From: Paraphaeosphaeria minitans
Lineage: Eukaryota; Ascomycota; Dothideomycetes; Pleosporales; Didymosphaeriaceae
Direction: 5' to 3'
Assembly (NCBI GenBank): GCA_015832175.1
Contig: WJXW01000012.1
Location: 764,001 to 828,000, forward strand
Length of the DNA: 64,000 nucleotides
Part shown: in pieces, positions 24,720 through 35,482 of the stretch
How positions within the stretch are numbered: position 1 is the first letter of the stretch
Layout: each line of letters starts with the position of its first letter
The notes under the pieces: model-generated
Database searches by the model: none
The model's input: only the letters and a program-made list of their open reading frames with translations
What the model was told of the DNA's origin: nothing
Position numbers and translations under genes: made by a program

Positions 24720-27700
24720 TAATTAGCTAGATTATTACTATTAAAATAAATCTAAAGCCTATTAAAGGGGCTAAGCTCTCTAAACTAGGATAGATTAGGG
24801 CCTAAAGGTAAAGTACCTACGCTGCCTATACGCTCTAGGTGCGTATTATAAATAATATAGGGGTAGAGCGTAGGACAAAGACTACTATCTATAGCGTTAA
24901 TAAAAAAGAGATTCTTTTCTTACTTAGTAACCCCTTCTTATAAGAAGGTAATATCTACCTTAATTACAGCTTATAAATATAGCGCTAGGGCTATACTATA
25001 GCTTTAATACAGCTTATTACTATAAGGGACTTTGAAGATAATATAAAGTATACTAGCTTAGATTTATTTCTTTTAGAGGTCTTACAGATAACTAGTGTAA
25101 GCTTAGAGTACCTAGTGTACATTAATAAAGTGTACGCAGCGCAAGTACTGCGTATTCCTAATATATTATGTGAATATAGTAACGTATTTAATAAAAAAGT
25201 AGCGTCTACCTTACTAAATTTTAAGGAGTCTAATTACGCTATCCCTATTATAGAGGGAAAGAAACCTTCTTATAGACTACTCTATAATCTCTTAAAGTAG
25301 AAGCTTAAGGTACTCTAGAAGTATCTAAAAAATACTTTAAAAAAGAAATAGATTAAGTATAGCACTAGCCTAGCTAGAGTACTAATTCTATTTACCCCTA
25401 AGAAAGATAGCACACTGCGGCTTTACGTAGATTATTAAGGCCTTAATATAATTACTATTAAGAATTATTGCTTACTACTCTTAGTTAAAGAGACACTTAA
25501 CCGCCTATTAGGTATATACTACTATATAACCCTTAATCTTCGCAACGCCTACTATAGAATTTAGATCTAGGTAAGAGATAAGTAGAAAACTATATTCTAA
25601 ACTCGCTATAGCTACTTTAAATACTTAGTAATACTATTTAGCTTAACTAATACCCCTACGAGCTTCTAGGCCTATATTAATAAAGCACTAGCACTACACC
25701 TAGATTACATATACGTTGTGTACCTAGATAACATACTTATTTATACCTATAATAAGGATCTTACGCTTTATTAGCGCGCTATCTACGCTATACTTAAATT
25801 ACTACATAAGGCTAAACTTTTTATTAATTTAACTAAGTGTACATTTACCTTAGGCGAAGTCTACTTCCTTAGTTTTATTATAACTACGCGAGGAATCTGC
25901 GCTAATCCTATATATATAGTAACTATTATAGAATAGCTATAGCTAACTAGTATCTAAAAGCTCTAGTTATTTCTAGGCTTTACAAACTTTTATAGGTAAT
26001 TTATTAAGGCATATATATAAGAAACCGCTCCTCTTTTAGACTTACTTAAGAAGAACTAAGTATTTTAATAGTTAGTAGAAGCTAATAATACTTTTAAAAT
26101 ACTTAAAACGCGCTTCTTAAGTGCGCCTATCCTACGCTACTTTAATCTTACGTTACTAATCTAATTAGAGACTAACGTATCTACTTTTATAATATATAGT
26201 ATCCTTTCGCAGCTATTTAAGAACTAGAAGTAGTACCCAGTTACTTTTGTGTTAAGAAAACTTTAAGTAGTAGAGCTAAATTATAAAGTATATAACTTTA
26301 AGCTCTTTACTATTATCTACTGCTTTAAGCAATAGAGATATTATCTAGATAGCATATAGCACATAATTTAAGTACAAAGTAACTATAATAACTTACGTAG
26401 TATACGCGCTATACAGAAGCTAAACCTATAATAAGTATAACAAGTAATGTACCTAGCAGCTTTTAATTTTAAAGTGAAACACTGCCTAGGGAAAACAAAC
26501 CTAGTAAATAGACTATTAAGAAGGGTAGATTACGCATAGGAGAACCTATTACTAACCTATTTATTACCTACCCTATAGAACAAAATACTGTAAAGGACTA
26601 AGCATAGTAGAGTAAGTAGATCTACAAATAAGCTAAGGACTAAGCATAGTAGAGTAAGTAGATCTACAAATAAGCCAAGCTTATTAGGCGTATATAAGAC
26701 GTATATTACTAACATTTATAGAGCTATAAGGGTTCCTACTACTAGTGCTATAGTGTATACGCTATAGGTACTACGCTTACTAGCTAAAGTATTAGTTAGT
26801 AGTAAACCTATAATAAAAGAGTCTAACTTTATTACTAAAGTTTAGTAGCTTTAGTAAAGAGACACCTTTACTATTAAATGTATTACTAGCTTAAGGTGTA
26901 AAAGAAGCACTTAAAGTAGTAGTAAGGCGTAAGTATAGCGCCTTAATAAAATAGAAGTCCTAAGGTATAATAGCAGATTATATATTCTAGATAAACTAGT
27001 AATTAGGTAAGAGATTTTGTTCTAGCACTATAACACGTATATAGTAGGCTACTTTAGTATATATAGAACGCTTAAGGCTATTAAGAGAACTTACTATTAG
27101 CCTCTTATAGGTTAAGATATTTAGAAGTATATAAGGACTTATACTATTTACTAAAGGAGTAAAGCTCTAAGGTATAGTAAGTATAGTTAGCTATTACCTC
27201 TTCTAACGCTAAAGGATATCTTTAAGGAAGTCTTACTAGACTTTATAACTAGATTCCTACTAGTAAAGGATTAAGGCAGCTGCGCTTTTAATATAATTCT
27301 TATAATTATATACTACTTCTTTAAGATAGCTATCTATATCCCTACACAGAAAATATAGGATATAAAGAAATTTATAGAAGCCTACTTCTAAGAGGTTATC
27401 TTAAAGTTTAGTATTTAGAAAGGTATTATATCTAATAGGGACTCTACCTTTACCTCCGCTTTTTAGGCAGAAATATACTACTAACTATAAGTAAAGCGTA
27501 GGCTTAGCACTGCTTTCTACCCCTAAATAGATAGGCAAATAGAGCGCTAGAATTAGACGCTTAAATAATACCTTTGTATATTTATTATACCTCTATAAAT
27601 AAACTAGGTTAAACTACTCCTAATAGCTTAATTTGTATATAACAACTCTATCTATAATTTAACAAAAATAACACCTTTCTATGTAGTATATAGTAAGCAC

Positions 27701-28350
27701 CCTATTCTTACTACGCCTCTTATAGACAGTAGGCTAGAGGGGGAGCTACTAGATATAGTTAAAAGAGTAAAATGTATATATAGCGCACACACATTGCTTA
27801 TAAAGCACCTACACTTAGTATAAAAGTATTAGAGCTAGTACTATAATAAGAAGTATAAGTAAAAGTTATTCTAGAGAGGTAACTTAGTCCTACTTAGTAT
27901 AAAGAATATATATATGCCTTAATAACTAAGTAAGAAGCTATTAGGAAAATTTATTAGGCCCTTCTAAGTGCAGAACGTAGTTAGAATGTAAGTATATTAC
28001 CTACTCCTCCTACTACACTATTATATTTATAACGTGTTTTATATTTCTCTTTTTAAATGATAGAAACTAAGGCTAGGAGTAGAAGACATTAACACTTAGC
28101 TACTAGAGGTTACACCTAAAAGAGGAGAAGCCTAGAAAGTAGAAAAAATCCTAGCTAAGTAAATAAGAAAGGGGCAAAAGTAATACCTACTCTGCTAGAA
28201 AGGCTATAATAAGACTTAGGACACCTAGATTCTAGAGTTAGACTTTAAAGATATAGATAACCTAGTTTAAACTTTTAAAAGGAAAAGAGCTGTATATATA
28301 AAGAAGAGGTAAAAGATATAATAAGAGTATATAGAATATAGATATAATAT
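24720..28350 (+). pseudogene. Gypsy pol remnant of A2
   Basis: Same domain order as A1. It includes the longest sense open stretch of the family (25115-25300: the pre-RT 'EYS.VF.KK.A..L' segment). RT active site at 25721-25732 reads Y-L-D-N. Chromodomain near 28180-28290. The 42-bp duplication at 26593-26676 lies between RNase H and integrase. Stops are TAG/TAA. Confidence 0.85.
26593..26676 (+). repeat. 42-bp tandem duplication inside A2 pol
   Basis: Units start at 26593 and 26635 (AAGGACTAAGCATAGTAGAG...). A1 has one copy only (about 1869-1911). The length is a multiple of three. Confidence 0.9.
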
Positions 28351-28472
28351 ATATTAGTATAAAGCACTATAGCTTAGGGAGCACTTATAGCTTATTAGGG
28401 GTATTTACTTAAGGCCTATAGGCTAGCTTCTAAGAAGCAATCTAACTAAACTATACGCTACCTACACCCTTA

Positions 28473-29250
28473 CTACTTATTATTTTTATTATCTTTACTA
28501 TCTTTACTATCCTCGCCTACTATACCTCTAGTAGTAACCTCCTCTCTATTCTCTTTATCGCTGTTATCTAAGTTACCCTTATTATAGTAAGGAGCAGACA
28601 CTAAATTAACTTAAAATAAGTTATTAGTATACGTTTTAAGTGTAGAAAAGGTGTAAACTTACTATCTACTATATAAAAGGAATAACTACTTTAAGAGTAT
28701 TAGTAATCTAATGCTACTCTACTAGGATTAAGCCTAGATACTAAGGGCTAGTAATAGGCACCTAGGTTACTACACCTATAGGTGTACTAATATAAGCTAT
28801 AACACGCTAGTAGTTAGCTAGCTCTAAATTAAATTATTTTTAGTAATAAGCTAGCTTTAGGCCTACTGCTTTTACACGCTTATCTGTCTTACGCTGCCTA
28901 CTTAGGGTCTCTATAACTATAATATAGTAGTAGTTACAAAGGGCGTATAGGCGATTAAAGCGCCTATTTATTACCTTTAGCACCTATAAGTATTAGCTAA
29001 AGCGTATATATAACGTATAACTCTAAATATACTAAGTCGCACCCTCTGTAATTACCTTTAACATAATAGTTATAGCGCTTATTATTATCTTTAGTATAGT
29101 CCTTAAAGAGCTTTACTAAGTTCTATACGCAGCGCATATAAGTTATAAGCACTATATTATAGTCTACACGCTTAGTATCTCTACTAAACACAAAAGTAGT
29201 AACGTTGCGGAGATTAGACTTCTTAATATATTTAGGTACTAGGTAGTACA
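28473..29250 (-). pseudogene. Antisense ORF of family A, copy A2
   Basis: One continuous frame of about 260 codons on the strand opposite to pol, from near the 3' LTR back toward the chromodomain. It keeps recognisable residues YYLVPKYIKKSNLRN, a DNNKRYNYY block, and ends in an acidic Asp/Ser/Lys/Asn tail at about 28473-28600. The first ~90 codons have one stop. Every stop is TAG/TAA. The same frame is kept in A1 and A3, so it was part of the ancestral element. No domain recognised. Confidence 0.6.
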
Positions 29251-29591
29251 GTATCTTAAATAATTAAGTTAAAGGTTAAGCGCTATACCTATACTAAGAA
29301 TAAGTTATTAGTGTGTTGTATAGGTAGAGAGCACACAAAGATTAAAACAATATTAACACTATATAGCCCTACTACCCTATATTACAAAAGGCTATAGTAA
29401 ACAGAAAGTGTAAAAGCCTTATAATAAACAACACATAAGATGCATTTATAACGCGCACTATTTACCTATAATGCGCTGTTATAGCGTACGCAATACGCAC
29501 CCCTATAAACACTTTTTTCTTTTCTTATAGGGTAAGGTTTTTATTAAGGCTATAGTATGCTACAAAGGACCGTAGCTAGAAGGGGAGGTTC

Positions 29592-29807
29592 TATAATAGG
29601 TAAATTACAATATTATTATAGTGTTATAGTATCTAGCGCTAAGGCCTTATAAAAGGTCTGTGCGCTAAGCGAGCTAGCTGCGTAAAACCTATACCGCGCA
29701 CTAACTTAACACAAGATAAGTATTATTCTATTAATATTACTAGAGTTATCCTTTCACTGTCCTTCCTAGTGTGAAGCAAGTACTATTGCCTATAACCAGA
29801 CCTTACA
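29592..29807 (+). repeat. 3' LTR of A2 (216 bp)
   Basis: Directly follows the tract GAAGGGGAGGTTC; ends CCTTACA, followed by TTTTC. Confidence 0.93.
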
Positions 29808-29812
29808 TTTTC

Positions 29813-31524
29813 CTCTTACAGTCTTTACTATTCCTATATACTAGTTAAATTAGTAGTTCTATTATTACTTCTTATATAGGGCAGTTTGTAAAGCCGTCTA
29901 AACGTTTAGCTATATAGTAGTATTTATAGTCTTAGTTTAGACATGTGTACTAGTATAGTTGTATATAGTCTCAATTAATAAGTATATTATAGTATTTGTT
30001 GCCCTTTAGCATAAGGTAAGAAAAGTATTTTACTTATTATTTATTCTAGAGGTGTTTATTATAGGCTGCGATAGGGTAGTCTATCTATATCTACCTATAG
30101 CGTAGTTTCTTTCTAGGTTATTTCTTATTCTCCTCTTTTTCTATTTTATATTATGTGTATGTTAGTTCTTCGCAATGCGTCTATATATAGAATTAGTATA
30201 TAGGATTTTAGTAGTCTAGGTAGTACTTTAGTACGTAGTCTAATTTCTTATTTTTATAGAGTTGTATTCCTTTTAGTGCCTAGTAGGGTTCTATATAGTC
30301 CTAAATATTTAGTTTATACTTAGGTAATATAAGATTGTCTTCTTCTTGCCTACTTTATAGGTAAGGAGTAAGAGATCTTAGTATTTCTTCTACGTTTTCT
30401 GTGTTATAGTATATGTTAGAGTTGTTTTCTAGATCTTTATATAGTTATAAGTTAGGTAAATCTAATTACTTACTTTACTCTAGTGTAACGCATTAGTAAC
30501 TAAATAGTGTTGTAATAACTTCCTATTCCTTATTAGGTTCTTAGTCCTTAATAGTTAGTACATTTAACTTTGTTTAATAGACTTTGTTTTTTAATCTATA
30601 ATTCCTAGCTATGTGGCCTAGTTTGCTATATATAAAGTATTTACAGGTCTTAGTTATTAGTTATTAACTTCTATTAGAAACGTGTTTATTAGGCTGCTTA
30701 GGGCCTATCCTTCCTCTTTTTCTTTTACTTATATAGTTAAACTAGACATCTTTTATTAGTTTATATTTCTAGTAGTTCCTTAGCTATTACTTTTAGACAA
30801 TTCTAACAAGGTTTTTATAAACCACTTTTACTAGTTATCTAAAGCTTATAATCCTAGGGTTTTAGTAGAGCTCTTATTAAAGTAAAAACTATTCTTTATT
30901 AATTCTAATAGTTTCTTTATATAGTTCCTTAAGGTTAGTAATTCGCGCACTACTATATAAGAGTTCCTTATATAGTTTCTATTTAAGTCCTTATTTATAT
31001 ATATCCTAAAGAGATTTATTGTCCTAGTTAAGCTGCACAGCGTACCTATAAAACTTAGCTATATACTTAGCTACTAATTATTTCTAAGTTATAGTCTAAA
31101 TCTTTACTTTTATAATAGAGTCCTTATTAGCAATTCTAAAGAGTTGTTTAAAGCATTTCTTTAAAGTTATTATAATCTTTAATAATATTAACTATATTAG
31201 CGTGTTTATTTGTGTAATTATTGTTATTATTATCGTGGTCTATTCCTAGGTACTTTTTAAAGTAGAGATAGATTTATAATTCTATATCTCCTTACATATA
31301 TATTACTGCGAAGATAACCTTTTTCTTATCTTTAAGGGATTTATCTAAGTTAAAGAAGTAGAGGTCTAACTAAAGAATCTAGACATTAGTTTAAGATTAT
31401 TTACTAAAGTAGAGATTAGGTTTATACACTTTACTACTATCCTTTATAAGAGTAATCTTAGCGGCACCTAAAGCTGTAGAAGAGGTAGGAGTTTATAAAG
31501 TACTTATATTAAGGGTGTTTAAGA
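29813..31524 (-). pseudogene. gag remnant of element B
   Basis: Minus-strand gag between A2 and the right (5') LTR of B. A zinc knuckle at 30598-30639 keeps the C-X2-C-X4-H-X4-C spacing: the histidine is intact but the three cysteine positions read Tyr. Upstream lies a basic, glutamine/stop-rich capsid region. TAG/TAA stops throughout. Confidence 0.72.
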
Positions 31525-31935
31525 TGTTAAATCTAAGAGGGTAGCTAGTCCTAAAGAGTTAAAGTTAGTTCTTAGGCAGGAGTACTTATAGAAGGTAAAA
31601 GGTTTTATTAATATAATAGTATCTTACAAAGTATAATAAGTTAATAATATAGTCTACTAGAATCTAAATAATAGATTAATAAACAGATTAAATATAAGTA
31701 TAGAGAGCCTATTCTTACGTTCTTATATACTTTAAGTGATTAGTCTACTAATTGCTTTAATTAAACTAGTTAAGCACTAATTAGTTCCTTAGTATATTAA
31801 GTGCTTAGTCTAATTAGTTGTCTTAGCGCTCTGATTACACTAATTAGGTTACATAACCTCTTGTGCCATACCGCTTAAATAACGAATGTAGATACATATG
31901 AAGATCCTAAGAGGCCTAGCCTTTAGATTTTAACA
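31525..31935 (-). repeat. Right (5') LTR of element B (411 bp)
   Basis: Pairs with 18691-19099; ends TTTTAACA, followed by GTAAT. Confidence 0.9.
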
Positions 31936-32789
31936 GTAATAGAGACAAGCTCTTTACGTTAAATTACTAAACAACACTTATAGCCTTATTTAGAACGAAA
32001 CAAAAGCTATTAACAGCTTACTATTTATAAATAGACAGATAGATAGAACGTATAAACTAAACTATAGAAACGTACCTACGCATTTACTATAATAGTTAGA
32101 AGAATAACTAGATTTTATTACTACCTATAGCACAGTTGGCCTATAATAATAAAGTATTAGCAGTATTAGGATATATACTATTCTATATAAACTATAAAAG
32201 ACACCTACGTCTCTTTAATTAATAATTTCCTACAATAATTAAAGTAAAAGAAGCTATAGATATAGTAGAAAATATAAAGAAAATACACTAATAACTCTAA
32301 GAAAGTCTTAAGAAAGCTTAGCACTAATTAATTTAATACTAAAATTAAAAACGTAAAATAGCACCTTAGGTAAAGAAAGAGAATAAAGTATATTTACTTA
32401 TAAAGAACCTTCTAACTTAGAAGAGAAAACATAAGAAACTAAATTACGTTAAGGTTAGACTATTTTATATTCCTGAACAAATCTTACTAGTAAACTATAA
32501 ACTAGAACTACTAGCTAACGTAAAAATACACCTAGTATTTTACGTATTATTACTAGAACTAGCAGACCCTAATACTCTAATTAAGACAACCTTCTACTAC
32601 TAAGCTAAGGAAGAAAATAAATTTAAAGTTAAAAGAATTCTAGACTATAATTAGTAAAATAAAATATACTTTGTTAAATAGAAAGGTTACCTATACAGCA
32701 AAAACACTTAGGAACTAGTGGCCTACCTAGGGAACTATTAATAAAAAATTAAGGAATTCTATAGACAACTAACATAATATAATATTATC

Positions 32790-33300
32790 CTTACCTAGAA
32801 AAGCAGAGTTATAGAGTTATTCTAGAACTCTAGAGGAAGATTGTTTATTACTAACTAAATAAACGTGCTAAGCTCTATAGGACCTATACGCTAAGTAGGC
32901 TAAACTAGACTCTTCTCTAACTCTATTAGCGTAGTACTTTCTACTATAATTACCTCTCTAGCGCGCTTTTTATTTTACACTAACTTTTTTAATAACTACT
33001 TCTTTTTTATATCCACTACACGCAGCGCTTTAAACATAGTATTCTATTTTTTATACACTTCTAATATTTGCGCCTCTAACTTCTTCTTTTTAGATACTAA
33101 CTATAAGAACTTATTTTAAATAATAGCTATATTACACTTTAATTCTTATTTCTAACACTTACTACACTTCTCTAAGCTAATATAGACTTTATATATATAA
33201 GAATGCGCCTTATAGAAAGAACACTTAGATACTATAATAGTACTATAATTCTTAATAGTAAAGATAAAGTTATAATAACGCTTTGTACTATTGCGATTAG
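32790..33300 (-). pseudogene. Antisense ORF of C2 (CxxC plus coiled coil)
   Basis: On the strand opposite to pol, about 165 codons read continuously: a Cys-rich start (SKCSFYKAH..., EKCSKC), then a Lys/Leu/Glu-rich coiled coil, then a 'GPIELS' block near 32870. This is the same plan as the antisense frame in B although the sequence is diverged. It ends at or just inside the 3' end of pol. Stops TAG/TAA only. Confidence 0.55.
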
Positions 33301-33329
33301 CAGGTATAATTCTTTAGGACAAAGAATAG

Positions 33330-33751
33330 GAAGGGAGGGAATAATATTATAAACTAAATGGTAATATAGGAGTTAGGCGCTTATAAAGGTATAATAAAGT
33401 AATAATAGGGTTATAGACGTAATAAAGAAACACTAAGAGGCTTAGATTAGATTATATAATACGCTTAGTCGCTTAGGAGCCCTAAGTAGCTAAATAGATT
33501 ACGTAATACGCTTAGTTACTTAGGAGTACTAAGTAGTAGAGTAGCCTTAGTATATAGGAACGTAAGGATAAGCTTCTTATACTTATATTTAGTCTATTTA
33601 TTAATCTATTGTTTAGATTCTAGTAGACTAAATTATTAACTTATTACACTTTATTAAGATACTAACGTATTAATAAGACCTTCTACTTTCTGTAAGTACT
33701 CCTGCCTAAGAACCAATTTTAACCCTCTAGGACTAGCTACCCTCTTAGATT
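33330..33751 (+). repeat. 3' LTR of C2
   Basis: The last ~190 bp match the LTRs of C1 and B, ending CTTAGATTTAACA. The left part resembles neither and the left border is approximate. It contains two copies of a TACGCTTAGTYRCTTAGGAG motif near 33460-33530. Confidence 0.7.
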
Positions 33752-34750
33752 TAACAGCTCTAAGTTAAACTACTTTTAGTAATAAGCTAGCTTTAAGCCT
33801 ATTACCTTTACATATATATCTATCTTACGCTATCTATCTAGGGTCTCTATAACTATAATATAATAGCGATTATAAAGGGCGTATAGGTAATTAAGGCGCC
33901 TATTTATTACCTTTAGCACCTATAAATATTAGCTTAAGCGTATATATAGCGTGTAACCCTAGATATACTAAGTTATCGCCTCTATAATTACCCTTAATAT
34001 AATAGTTATAGCACTTATTTTTATTTTTTATATAGTTTTTAGAAAGTTTTACTAAGTTCTATATATAGTGTATATAAATTATAAGTACCATGTTATAGTC
34101 TACGCGTTTAGTATTATTACTAAATGTAAAAGTAGTAGTATTATATAAATTAGACTTCTTAATATACTTAGGCACTAGGTAGTATAGTATATTAAATAAT
34201 TAATAAAGTTATTTAAAGGTTAAGCGCTTTGTCTATACTAAGTGTATAGTAGTTATATATTATATAGGTAAAGAGCACATAAAGATTAAATTAATATTAA
34301 AACTATATAGCCCTATTATCCTATATCGCAGTAGGCTATAGTAAATAGAAGGAGTAGAAGTTTTATAATAAATAATACGCATAATACGTTTATAACACGC
34401 ACTATTTACTTATAACGCGCTATTATTACGTATATAATATACACCTCTATAGACACTTTTTTTCTTTTCTATAAAGTAAAGTTTTTATTAAGGCCATAGC
34501 ATACTGTAGAGAACTATAGCTAGAGGGGAAGATTCTATAATAGGTAAATTATAATATTGTTATAGTGTTGTAGTATCTAGCGCTAAGGTCCTATAAGGGG
34601 CCTATGCGCTAAGCGAGCTAGCTACGCAAAACCTATACTACGCCCTAACTCTATATAAGATAAGTATTATTCTACTAATACTATTAAGTTATCCTTTTAC
34701 TATCCTTCCTAGTGTAAAGCAAATACTATTACCTATAACTAGACCTTATA
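33752..34750 (+). mobile_element. Family A fragment A3 (3' end plus LTR)
   Basis: Begins in the antisense-ORF region of family A (equivalent to about 4050 of A1) directly after the LTR of C2, and ends with a family A LTR at 34536-34750. Its 5' part is not elsewhere in the window. The antisense frame is still readable (about 33760-34200, minus, one stop in ~85 codons). This is the oldest layer that can be ordered and the last repeat before the gene-rich compartment. Confidence 0.9.
34536..34750 (+). repeat. LTR of A3 (215 bp)
   Basis: Aligns with the other family A LTRs; ends CCTTATA where the unmutated end is CCTCACA. Confidence 0.9.
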
Positions 34751-35482
34751 AATAAGTAATAACAGTTACTGTTAATTTACCTTGCCTTAGGCTAGCTCGC
34801 CTGTGATCAGGTATTTTGTATTAAGCAATAATTTCCTAGTTTCTACTTTCCTATCCTTTTCAACCCTCAGAGCGATGTGGATTCTTGTGTCTACAAAACA
34901 GCACATGAAGTTTGACAGAAAATCCCAGCAACACAACCACACGTCCAAAAACAATCAAACTACATACATGGATAGTTAATCACACGTGAGTTGTAATGTA
35001 GCTTTTTTTGTTGTGGAAAACGGAGGATCGACAGAACAATTAGCCAGAAGAGTTGTCTCAGCGGCCACCCGAAGAGCGCAACGACCAAGAGATTCAAACA
35101 ACAACTAAACAATACGAGCAAATTGGGAATACAGGTGATAGTCCCAACAAAGAATTCACCACAAACAGCTTTGAAAGCGCAAAGAGGCCATGCACGAACA
35201 ACAAGGCTGCAGTGCATCGTCTCCTAAGATGAGATATGCCCTACGTGAAAGACGAGCATCACGTCTACGCTGCGAACACAAACATGTACAGCATTGAAAA
35301 TGCTTGTAATTTCTTGACCGACTCTACTCGTACACCATGTTGATTCCGATACAGCAGGCCCCTCTGCGCATTAACTTTGGCCATGTGGAACCAAACTCAT
35401 ATACAACCGTCCCCTCCCAACAATGCACAGGTTATGTAAGAGAGAACAACATAGGTAAAGAAAACATGACATCAAACGCTAT
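34751..35482. other. Boundary and 3' flank of KGD2
   Basis: Within a few tens of bases after the A3 LTR the base composition changes to normal, CpA-containing DNA. No gene recognised; the 85-codon reverse frame at 34960-35217 has no domain and probably lies in 3' flanking sequence of KGD2. Confidence 0.6.

Larger units (their letters stand above)
23250..29807 (+). mobile_element. Element A2: complete family A chromovirus inserted into B
   Basis: A 6558-bp element with two 216-bp LTRs and a perfect TTTTC duplication. It is the youngest insertion that can be ordered in the stack, since it sits in B, which sits in C2, which sits in A3. Order from the 5' LTR: gag with zinc knuckle, protease/RT/RNase H/integrase/chromodomain, a reverse-strand ORF, polypurine tract at about 29578-29590, 3' LTR. 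All 5'/3' LTR differences I saw are transitions. It carries an extra 42-bp tandem duplication that A1 lacks. Confidence 0.94.
18691..31935 (-). mobile_element. Element B: complete chromovirus of family B/C, reverse orientation, interrupted by A2
   Basis: Bounded by LTRs of 409 and 411 bp (TGTTAAATC...TTAACA) and by a perfect GTAAT duplication. Without the inserted A2 (and one TTTTC copy) it is about 6.7 kb, normal for a Gypsy element. Read on the minus strand, gag lies at about 31500-29813 and pol from about 23200 to 19760. Its sequence is closely related to C1 and C2 but its LTR U3 differs from that of C1. RIP-mutated, inactive. Confidence 0.92.
17732..33751 (+). mobile_element. Family B/C chromovirus copy C2, split by insertion of B
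   Basis: C2 is present as 17732-18690 (RNase H to mid-integrase) and 31936-33751 (rest of integrase, chromodomain near 32660-32720, 3' region, 3' LTR). The two pieces are exactly contiguous in the alignment with C1, apart from the duplicated GTAAT. The 5' half (gag, RT and 5' LTR) is missing at the junction with C1. The 3' LTR ends GATTTAACA at 33751 and abuts a fragment of family A, so C2 had itself inserted into family A sequence. Confidence 0.88.

Noticed and set aside
1..34750. Centromere or subtelomere
   Set aside because: AT-rich nested retroelements fit either, but there is no telomere repeat and no satellite array, and the window shows only one boundary. RIPed dispersed repeat is the simpler reading.
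34960..35217. 85-codon reverse frame near the compartment boundary
   Set aside because: Hydrophobic but with no homology I recognise; sits in the 3' flank of KGD2 on the same strand, so probably untranslated sequence.
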